This document shows positions 57,972 through 64,000 of a DNA stretch of 64,000 nucleotides, one piece after another. Position numbers and translations under genes: made by a program. Source of the stretch: Candidatus Aquidulcis sp. (lineage in GTDB: Bacteria; Chloroflexota; Anaerolineae; UBA4142); NCBI GenBank assembly GCA_020723345.1, contig DYJA01000017.1, positions 12,381-76,380 of the forward strand, read 5' to 3'. Under the pieces are notes generated by a model. That model did not search any database and had not been told where the DNA came from. It saw nothing but the letters and a program-made list of their open reading frames with translations. How positions within the stretch are numbered: position 1 is the stretch's first letter; the number at the start of each line of letters is the position of its first letter.

Positions 57972-59626
57972 GCGAGCATCACTTTCTTTTTGCCAGCCAC
58001 TAACTCGCCAATGACGAAGGTTGGTTCTTCGATCAACCCGCACACTGTCTCAACTTCTTCGCGCGCGACAAGCGCGATCATCCCGATGCCCATGTTGAAT
58101 ACGCGGTACATTTCATCGCGCGGCACGTCGCCGCGTTGTTGAATCAATTGAAACAGCGGCGGCACGTCCCAACTGCCGAGTCGCACGCGCGCGCTGAGAC
58201 CGTCGGGCAACACGCGCGGAATGTTTTCGATGAATCCGCCGCCGGTGAGATGCGCGAGCGCCTTGACGTGCGGCAGCGCGTGTTGCAAGACCGGCAAGTA
58301 CGAACGATGCGGCGCGAGGAGCGCGTCGGCGAGCGGCACGCCCAGTTCCGGGAAAATCGCGTCGAGCGGTACGCCTTCAAAAATCTTGCGGATGAGCGAA
58401 TAGCCGTTCGTGTGCGGACCCGACGAACGCAAACCGATCAGCACATCGCCCGCGCACAAATTATCGCGCGGCAAAATCGCGTCGCGCTCGACGATGCCGA
58501 CAAGCGTACCTGCCACGTCGAACTCGGTTGGCTGATAGACGCCGGGCATCTCCGCGGTTTCCCCGCCGAGCAGCGCGCACTCGGCGTCGCGGCACGCGGC
58601 GGCAATGCCGGTCACAACCTCCGCGATCATTTCCGGCGCGAGTTGGCTGCTCGCGATGTAATCGAGAAAAAAGAGCGGACGCGCGCCTTGCGCCAAAATA
58701 TCGTCGATGCAGTGATTGACAATGTCGCAGCCGATGGATTGATAGCGACGCGCCTGCGCGGCGAGTTTCACTTTCGTCCCCACGCCATCAGTCGAAGCGA
58801 CCAAGACCGGCGCGCGCATTTCTTGCAGCGTCGCCGCGTCGAACAATCCACCGAACGCGCCGATCCCGGCGAGCACTTCTTTGCCGTACGTCGCGCGTAC
58901 TGCATCGCGCATCAACGCGACCGCGCGATTGCCGGCGTCGATGTTGACGCCAGCGCGGGAATAAGCGGACGGACGAACGGATGCTGAAACGGACGAACGG
59001 ACAGGGGCGGATGGGCGGACAGGAGTGGATCGAGGGGGCAGGGATGCTGGGTTTGAAATGGAGAGACGGATCGGGGTGGCGGGCGCGATGGTGACGGTGC
59101 GGCTGACGACGGAAAATCGTATCGGTGTGTTGGCGGTGATCGTTTCGAGCGGCGGCAAAACAACTTCCGGTAATTTGCGAAGATTGCGGTAGAGATGTTG
59201 GTGCCATTCTTGCGTGGCTTTCGGCGGCAAGATGCGTTTCCATTCCAGATTCCTGCGACCAAAGTTGTACAGCAAACCAACAGGGCTGCCGGTCGCGGCG
59301 AGATACGTGACGACCTGACCGACTTCGTCCTTGGTCAACAAATGATAGAACGCTTTGCACTCGACGACGAGCGCGTTATCGACCCACAAATCCAAACGCA
59401 AATAGCCAACTAGCGAATCGTTGATGTACACCTCGATTTCTTTTTCCATTTCCACGTCAATGCCGGTTTGCGTTAATCGCTCAAAGAGTCGTCGCTGATA
59501 AAAGACTTCGCGGTGCCCGGCTTTCAATTCGTGCTGCACTTGCATCGCCAGCCCGTTCACGATGTACGTCAATTTGTCCAAAGGCGTCTGGACGAAACCT
59601 GGTCGTTTCTTTTCTTGGTCACTCAT
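57968..59626 (-). CDS. purM: GxxExxY-domain / phosphoribosylformylglycinamidine cyclo-ligase fusion
   Basis: The 552-residue product has an N-terminal GxxExxY domain (about 1-150; GHREVFY, DLWVDNALVVECKAFYHLL and LLYNFG), a Ser/Pro/Arg-rich linker (about 155-220), and a complete PurM domain from Tyr222 (GVNIDAGNRAV, STDGVGTKVKLA, LFFLDYIASS, GGETAEMPGVY, GLRSSGPHTNGYSL, HLTGGGFIENIPRVLP). PurM makes AIR in purine synthesis. A good GGGAGG lies before ATG 59626 and no start codon lies just upstream of the PurM part, so it seems to be made as one protein. The GxxExxY family is PD-(D/E)XK-like and often found as stand-alone genes. The linker region at 58964-59110 is low-complexity. Confidence 0.92.
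   Translation of the reverse strand: MSDQEKKRPGFVQTPLDKLTYIVNGLAMQVQHELKAGHREVFYQRRLFERLTQTGIDVEMEKEIEVYINDSLVGYLRLDLWVDNALVVECKAFYHLLTKDEVGQVVTYLAATGSPVGLLYNFGRRNLEWKRILPPKATQEWHQHLYRNLRKLPEVVLPPLETITANTPIRFSVVSRTVTIAPATPIRLSISNPASLPPRSTPVRPSAPVRSSVSASVRPSAYSRAGVNIDAGNRAVALMRDAVRATYGKEVLAGIGAFGGLFDAATLQEMRAPVLVASTDGVGTKVKLAAQARRYQSIGCDIVNHCIDDILAQGARPLFFLDYIASSQLAPEMIAEVVTGIAAACRDAECALLGGETAEMPGVYQPTEFDVAGTLVGIVERDAILPRDNLCAGDVLIGLRSSGPHTNGYSLIRKIFEGVPLDAIFPELGVPLADALLAPHRSYLPVLQHALPHVKALAHLTGGGFIENIPRVLPDGLSARVRLGSWDVPPLFQLIQQRGDVPRDEMYRVFNMGIGMIALVAREEVETVCGLIEEPTFVIGELVAGKKKVMLA
58964..59110. repeat. Low-complexity CGGACGAACGGA repeat in the fusion linker
   Basis: The plus strand repeats words such as CGGACGAACGGA, GGCGGATGGGCGGACAGG and GAGACGGATCGGGG. 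It codes for the Ser/Pro/Val/Arg-rich linker between the GxxExxY and PurM domains. Confidence 0.7.
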
Positions 59627-59643
59627 TGTTGCCTCCCGCGTTG

Positions 59644-60942
59644 CTACTTGCTCGCTACAATCGCGCGTTTGCCAATATCCGCCCGATATTGCATCCCACT
59701 AAATTCTATTTTCCCCAGTCCCGCATACGCCTTTCTGATCGCGCGCTTTATTGCGTCCGCTTTCATATCCGTTTCTCTGTCCGTTTCCCATCCACTCACT
59801 CCCAACACTCTGCCACCCGCCGTCACCACTTTGCCATTCACCATTTTCGTTCCGGCATGAAACACCACACAATCATCGCTCATCGCGTCCAAGCCATGAA
59901 TTTCTTTTCCGCTTTCATATTCTCCCGGATAACCGCCCGACGCGATCACGATGCACACTGCCGCGCCGCGCTTCCATCGCACATCTACTTTGTCAAGCCG
60001 ACCAGTCGTGCACGCGTCCGCGATTTCGATCAGGTCCGAATCGAGGAGCGGCATCAACGCTTGCGTTTCGGGATCGCCAAAGCGACAATTGAATTCGAGC
60101 ACGCGCGCGCCATCGCGCGTCAGCATCAGCCCGGCGTACAGCGCGCCGACGAACGGCGTACCTTCCGCGCGCAAGCCATCAACCGTCGGCTGCAAAATCG
60201 CGCGCGTCAATTCCGCGACCAGCGCCGGAGGACAGATCGGTGCGGGCGCGTACGCGCCCATTCCGCCGGTGTTCGGTCCGCGATCATCGTCGAGCAAACG
60301 CTTGTGGTCTTGCGCGGGCGGCATCGGTTTGATCGTGATGCCATCGGTGAACGCGATCAGCGATACTTCTTCGCCTTCCAAGCGTTCTTCGATCACGACC
60401 TCATCGCCTGCCGCGCCGAACTCACGCGCGATCATGATGCGATCCAGCGCGGCTTCGGCTTCCGCGAGAGACGCCGGGACGATGACGCCTTTGCCTGCTG
60501 CGAGACCGGACGCCTTGATGACGACCGGATAATCGGCGGCGCGCAAAAAATCGCGCGCCGCGCCAAATTCCGCGAACGTGGCGTAGCGCGCGGTCGGAAT
60601 GTGGTGGCGCGCCATGAACGCTTTCGAAAAAGTTTTCGACGATTCGAGTTGCGCCGCCGCGCGCGATGGACCGAAAACGCGCACGCCCGCCGCGCGCAGC
60701 GCGTCGCTCACGCCGTTCGCCAGCGGCACTTCGGGACCGACGATGACGAGATCGATTTGCTTTTCGCGCGCGAACGCGACGAGCGCGGCATTGTCGTCCG
60801 CCGAAATCGCGACGTTCTGCGCGACGCTCGCGGTGCCCGCGTTGCCCGGCGCGACAAACAACTGCGTCAAGCGCGGCGATTGCGCCGCTTTCCACGCGAG
60901 CGCGTGCTCGCGCCCGCCCGATCCGATGATGAGGATATGCAT
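59644..60942 (-). CDS. purD: Phosphoribosylamine--glycine ligase
   Basis: The 432-residue enzyme joins phosphoribosylamine and glycine with ATP. It starts MHILIIGSGGREHALAWK, has the ATP-grasp region ASGLAAGKGVIVPASLAEAE, VIEERLEGEEVSLIAFTDG, and the motif RFGDPETQALMPLLDSDL. The length fits the family. It lies 17 bases upstream of the fused purM gene. A pair of inverted repeats with CCTTGCGAAGGTT arms separates it from purF. Confidence 0.96.
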   Translation of the reverse strand: MHILIIGSGGREHALAWKAAQSPRLTQLFVAPGNAGTASVAQNVAISADDNAALVAFAREKQIDLVIVGPEVPLANGVSDALRAAGVRVFGPSRAAAQLESSKTFSKAFMARHHIPTARYATFAEFGAARDFLRAADYPVVIKASGLAAGKGVIVPASLAEAEAALDRIMIAREFGAAGDEVVIEERLEGEEVSLIAFTDGITIKPMPPAQDHKRLLDDDRGPNTGGMGAYAPAPICPPALVAELTRAILQPTVDGLRAEGTPFVGALYAGLMLTRDGARVLEFNCRFGDPETQALMPLLDSDLIEIADACTTGRLDKVDVRWKRGAAVCIVIASGGYPGEYESGKEIHGLDAMSDDCVVFHAGTKMVNGKVVTAGGRVLGVSGWETDRETDMKADAIKRAIRKAYAGLGKIEFSGMQYRADIGKRAIVASK

Positions 60943-60968
60943 GTCAACTCCTGCTCAAACGTTGGTAC

Positions 60969-61024
60969 CCTTGCGAAGGTTGATCACAAATTCGACTCAC
61001 GCCTTAAAGTCAACCTTCGCAAGG
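60969..61024. repeat. CCTTGCGAAGGTT inverted repeat between purF and purD
   Basis: CCTTGCGAAGGTT at 60969-60981 and AACCTTCGCAAGG at 61012-61024 are 13-base arms 30 bases apart. The left arm is 26 bases from the purD start and the right arm abuts the purF stop. Confidence 0.85.
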
Positions 61025-62485
61025 TTATCTCTGTTCAAACGCTTGCTTGCCAACATCATTTGCAATCGGCACCGGATATTCGCCGGTGAAACACGCGCGG
61101 CAGTGCCCGCCATTGCCGGGTCCCACAACTTCGGTCAGTCCTTCGAGCGACAAGTAGCCGAGCGAGTCCACGCCAATGTGATTCGCGATCTCGTCCACGC
61201 TCATCTGCGCGGCGATCAATTCCGCGCGCGCCGCCATATCCACGCCCATAAAACACGGATGCCGAATCGGCGGCGACCCGATCCGGATATGAACCTGGGT
61301 TGCTCCGGCTTGGCGCAACAGCGCGACGATCGGACCACTCGTGTTGCCGCGCACGATGGAATCGTCCACGAGGACGATGCGTTTGCCGCGCAAATCCGGC
61401 AGCGGATTGAATTTCAGTTTGACGCCCAAACGCCGCAGCCGATCATCCGGCTGAATGAACGTTCGTCCGATGTACCGATTCTTGATCAATCCTTCGCCGA
61501 ATGGAATGCCGGATTCGTTCGCGTATCCAATCGCGTGCGCGGTCGCCGAGTCCGGCACGCCGATCACCATGTCGGCTTGGACTGGATGCTCGCGCGACAA
61601 GCGCGCGCCCAACTTGCGCCGCACCCAATGCACCGAGCGTCCTTCCAGTACCGAATCGGGACGCGCAAAATAAATGTATTCGAAAATGCACAACGACGAT
61701 GTTTCGGCGGCGCGACCTTGCCACGACGCAAGTCCCGCCTCATCGAGCCGGACGATTTCGCCCGGACGCACTTCGCGCAAGAATGTCGCGCCAATCGTTC
61801 CCAGCGCGCACGATTCCGACGCGACGACCAAGCCCGTGCCGTTCAGCGCGCCGATGCACAGCGGGCGCAAGCCCCAGGGATCGCGCACCGCGTACACCGC
61901 GTCGCGCGTGAGAATCGTCAGCGAGTACGCGCCAATCGCTTTTTGCATGAACGCGGCGATCCGTTCGTCCCAAGTTCGCCCCGCCGCGCCCGCGAGCATT
62001 TGCGTGATGACTTCGCTGTCCGACGACGAACTCAAGCCGACGCCGTATTGCAACAGATCGCGCCGCAGCGCCGGAGTGTTCGTCAGATTGCCGTTGTGCG
62101 CGACGCCGAGCGGACCCAGCGCGGTTTCGATCAAGTACGGCTGCGCGTTCGGCAACTTGACCGCGCCGGTCGTCGAATAGCGCGTGTGACCGATGCCGAG
62201 ATGTCCTTGCAGCAAATGCAAATTGTCTTCGTTGAAAACCTGGGATACCAAGCCGAGTCCTTTATGAATCGGCGCGACGCGTCCGTTGCTCGTCGCGATG
62301 CCGGCGCTTTCCTGTCCGCGATGCTGCAACGCGTAGAGCGCGAAGAATGCGAGGCGCGCGGCTTCTGCGCCCGGCGCGTAGATGCCGACGACGCCGCATT
62401 CTTCGTGCGGTTTATCGAATTGGATGTTGGAAGTTAGACGTTGGAAGTTAGAAGAGCCAATCGATTTCAAATTCCCAATGTCCAA
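61025..62485 (-). CDS. purF: Amidophosphoribosyltransferase
   Basis: The 486-residue enzyme makes phosphoribosylamine from PRPP and glutamine, the first committed step of purine synthesis. It has the N-terminal nucleophile Cys in PHEECGVVGIYAPG (about residue 30), so a leader of some 29 residues must be removed. It also has ALQHRGQESAGIAT, IGHTRYSTTGAVK, and the PRPP motif VLVDDSIVRGNTS-like IVLVDDSIVRGNTSG. The leader comes partly from a TTGGAAGTTAGA repeat at 62424-62470, so it is longer than usual. It is followed by purD after an inverted repeat. Confidence 0.95.
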   Translation of the reverse strand: MDIGNLKSIGSSNFQRLTSNIQFDKPHEECGVVGIYAPGAEAARLAFFALYALQHRGQESAGIATSNGRVAPIHKGLGLVSQVFNEDNLHLLQGHLGIGHTRYSTTGAVKLPNAQPYLIETALGPLGVAHNGNLTNTPALRRDLLQYGVGLSSSSDSEVITQMLAGAAGRTWDERIAAFMQKAIGAYSLTILTRDAVYAVRDPWGLRPLCIGALNGTGLVVASESCALGTIGATFLREVRPGEIVRLDEAGLASWQGRAAETSSLCIFEYIYFARPDSVLEGRSVHWVRRKLGARLSREHPVQADMVIGVPDSATAHAIGYANESGIPFGEGLIKNRYIGRTFIQPDDRLRRLGVKLKFNPLPDLRGKRIVLVDDSIVRGNTSGPIVALLRQAGATQVHIRIGSPPIRHPCFMGVDMAARAELIAAQMSVDEIANHIGVDSLGYLSLEGLTEVVGPGNGGHCRACFTGEYPVPIANDVGKQAFEQR

Positions 62486-62515
62486 TTTCTAACCTCCGAT
62501 TTCCAATTTTCCATC
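62424..62515. repeat. TTGGAAGTTAGA-type repeat at the purF start
   Basis: The words TTGGAAGTTAGACGTTGGAAG and then TTCCCAATGTCCAATTTC repeat along the purF start and the gap to purE. It codes for part of the PurF leader (NFQRLTSNIQ). Confidence 0.6.
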
Positions 62516-62977
62516 ATCGTCGAGAATTTTCCGCGCTTGTTCTTTCTGAAACTCGAGGACCTTTGCGCGAATTTCCGCGTCGACTTGTCCCAGAATTTTC
62601 GCGGCAAGCAGCGCGGCGTTCGCCGGATCGAGTACGAGCGCGGACGCGATTGCGGACGGCATTCGGAGCGACGAGAAAATGTCCGCGCCGCCGAACGCGT
62701 CGCTCGGCGGCGGGCAGGCGATCACTGGCGCGCTCACCGCGCCGTCGACGAAACCGGAGAGCGCGTTGCTGCGTCCCGCGACGGTGATGAACACTTTCGG
62801 ACGCGGGTCGGCTTCGTACTCGCGCAGCAGTGCGAGCACATGCTCCGGCGTTTTATGTGCGGAGCCAACGCGCATCACCACGTCGATGCCAAACTCTTTT
62901 GCGGCGTCCGCGATTTTTTGGCAGTGCGCGCGGTCGGCTTTGGAACCCATAAGGATGATGACGAGTGGCTGAGTCAT
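62489..62977 (-). CDS. purE: Class II AIR carboxylase (PurE)
   Basis: The 162-residue enzyme carboxylates AIR to CAIR. It has LMGSKADRAHCQKI near the start and SAHKTPEHVLALLREYE, but the core AVAGRSN-type segment (TVAGRSNALSGFVDG) and CPPPSDAFGGADIFSSLRMPSAI match the class II form found in animals and some bacteria, which uses CO2 directly. This would make PurK unnecessary, and no purK gene is seen. ATG 62977 is chosen over an upstream start. It lies between purC and purF. Confidence 0.9.
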   Translation of the reverse strand: MTQPLVIILMGSKADRAHCQKIADAAKEFGIDVVMRVGSAHKTPEHVLALLREYEADPRPKVFITVAGRSNALSGFVDGAVSAPVIACPPPSDAFGGADIFSSLRMPSAIASALVLDPANAALLAAKILGQVDAEIRAKVLEFQKEQARKILDDDGKLEIGG

Positions 62978-62992
62978 TGTTTCATATCTCCT

Positions 62993-63065
62993 GAACCGCA
63001 AAGAGCGCCAAGAACGCAAAGGAAAAATCAGAAATCTTTGCGTCCTTCGTGTGTTCGCGGTTCGG
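62993..63065. repeat. Imperfect palindromic repeat between purC and purE
   Basis: GAACCGCAAAGAGCGCC and GAACGCAAAGG on the left match CTTTGCGTCC and GCGGTTC on the right, giving a long imperfect hairpin. It fills the gap between the two genes. Confidence 0.6.
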
Positions 63066-63076
63066 CTGATCTGCGG

Positions 63077-64000
63077 CTATGGAATCACTTTCGCTTTTCG
63101 CAAATTCTCGATCAACCGCGGCTCGACCGGATACGCGCCGGGCGCGAACGTTTTGACGGTGAGCAGTTCGTAGATTTGAATGTAACGCTGGCTCGCCGCG
63201 ATCCACAAATCGTCCGGCATAATCGGCGGCGCGCCGTCGCCGCGATAGTTTTTTTCGGCGTAGGCGAGCCGCACAAATTCCTTGTCAAAATTCTCCGGTT
63301 CGTCGCCGCGCGCAAATATCTCCGCGTACGTGTCCGCGCGCCAGAAACGCGACGAGTCCGGCGTGTGGACTTCGTCGATCAGTACGACGCGTCCATCCGG
63401 CGCGCGCCCGAACTCGTACTTGGTGTCCACGAGAATCAGCCCGGCGCGCTGCGCGATCTCCTGTCCGCGCTTGAAGATCGCGAGTGCGGCGGCTTGAACC
63501 TGATCCCAGGTCGCGGCATCGAGATATTTCTTTTCGACGACTTGCGCGCACGTCAAACGCTCGTCGTGCGCGCCGCCCACGCCTTTCGTCGTTGGCGTGA
63601 TGATTGGCTCCGGCAGCGCGGCGTTTTTCTGCAAGTCATTTGGAAACCGATAGCCATAGATCTCGCGCTCGCCGAGCGAATAGCGATACCATAGCGCGGT
63701 CGTCGTGACGCCGGTGATGTACCCGCGCACGATCACTTCGACCGGGAACGGTTCCGCTTCAATCGCGACGAGCGCGTTCGGATCCGGCACGGCGACTTGA
63801 TGATTCGGAATCACATCGGCGGTTTGCTCAAACCACCACGCGGCGAGTTGATTCAACACTTGTCCTTTGAACGGCACGCACGCGAGGACGCGATCAAACG
63901 CGGACAAACGATCCGTCGTCACGAGCAAACGTCGTCGATCCGGCAGTGGGTACCAATCGCGCACTTTGCCGGATTGTTTGCGCGCGAGCGGCAGATGCGA
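63077..64000 (-). CDS. purC: SAICAR synthetase, partial (5' end beyond the window)
   Basis: The visible 307 residues lack the N terminus. The frame is open to the window edge, with ARKQSGKVRDWYPLPDRRRLLVTTDRLSAFD matching the PurC N-terminal region, so a GTG at 63964 is internal. Other features are VEVIVRGYITG, LILVDTKYEFG, LIDEVHTPDSSRFW and DKEFVRLAY. The length and sequence are like the longer yeast ADE1 type rather than the short bacterial form. It couples CAIR to aspartate with ATP. It heads the visible part of the purine run. Confidence 0.93.
   Translation of the reverse strand, partial: SHLPLARKQSGKVRDWYPLPDRRRLLVTTDRLSAFDRVLACVPFKGQVLNQLAAWWFEQTADVIPNHQVAVPDPNALVAIEAEPFPVEVIVRGYITGVTTTALWYRYSLGEREIYGYRFPNDLQKNAALPEPIITPTTKGVGGAHDERLTCAQVVEKKYLDAATWDQVQAAALAIFKRGQEIAQRAGLILVDTKYEFGRAPDGRVVLIDEVHTPDSSRFWRADTYAEIFARGDEPENFDKEFVRLAYAEKNYRGDGAPPIMPDDLWIAASQRYIQIYELLTVKTFAPGAYPVEPRLIENLRKAKVIP

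Noticed and set aside
1-64000. tRNA, rRNA or CRISPR arrays
   Set aside because: No cloverleaf with CCA-end context, rRNA stretch or regularly spaced direct repeats was seen. The repeats present are palindromic elements without regular spacers.

Overview
The window looks like a chromosomal segment of a GC-rich bacterium, most likely a Chloroflexota (Anaerolineae-like) organism. This rests on codon use, many small palindromic repeats between and inside genes, extracellular proteins ending in YLPxVxR, Thr/Pro-rich surface proteins, and archaellum-type motility genes beside a bacterial chemotaxis set. No rRNA, tRNA or CRISPR array was recognised. Assignments come from reading the sequence only; no database search was run.

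Layout. (1) 118-5281, plus strand: aldehyde:ferredoxin oxidoreductase, a PanB-type hydroxymethyltransferase, an unrecognised 418-residue protein, a ThiF/MoeB-like E1 enzyme and a ThiS/MoaD-like carrier ending in GG. (2) 5282-7497, minus strand: a HEAT-repeat protein and a CPA2-type cation/proton antiporter. (3) 7762-9688: a NarL-type two-component pair. (4) 9917-41405: a large motility island. It has an OmpR-type regulator, a coiled-coil membrane protein, an archaellin (ArlB), a Wzy/O-oligosaccharyltransferase-like TPR protein, an ArlC/D/E-like protein, ArlG- and ArlF-like stator subunits, a full chemotaxis set (two CheW, CheR, HD-GYP, MBL-fold protein, receptor, CheA, CheB, two receiver proteins, a hybrid kinase), then a receiver-ArlH fusion, ArlI, ArlJ, a two-TM protein, a prepilin peptidase, PilN- and PilO-like proteins with PPC and LysM domains, and a lipoprotein. 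(5) 41497-43831: an AT-richer patch of three unrecognised genes. (6) 44034-47683: two secreted surface proteins. (7) 47950-55830: a MerR-type regulator, radical-SAM/SPASM heme protein, HemH, HemG and an Opp-type transporter. (8) 55812-64000, minus strand: guaB, purN, purM (fused to a GxxExxY domain), purD, purF, class II purE and the 3' part of purC.

The main biological signal is the archaellum-like motor encoded by a bacterium. Four transcription units of the island start with the same promoter: a CGTA-N4-TACG dyad two bases upstream of TAGACG, exactly 17 bases, then TAnAAT. Two more, for a small membrane protein and the archaellin, share a different element, also 17 bases from the -10. This points to a co-regulated system. 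Its switch input may be built into ArlH through a receiver domain, and its motor may be fixed to the bacterial wall by the LysM-bearing PilO-like protein. To my knowledge archaella have recently been reported from Chloroflexota, so the existence of the system may not be new. The receiver-ArlH fusion, the promoter code and the wall-anchor candidates deserve checking.

A second theme is small palindromic repeats inside reading frames: in the hybrid kinase, hemH, the radical-SAM gene, an oppC-like gene and, less clearly, hemG, purN and purF. purM carries an in-frame GxxExxY domain.
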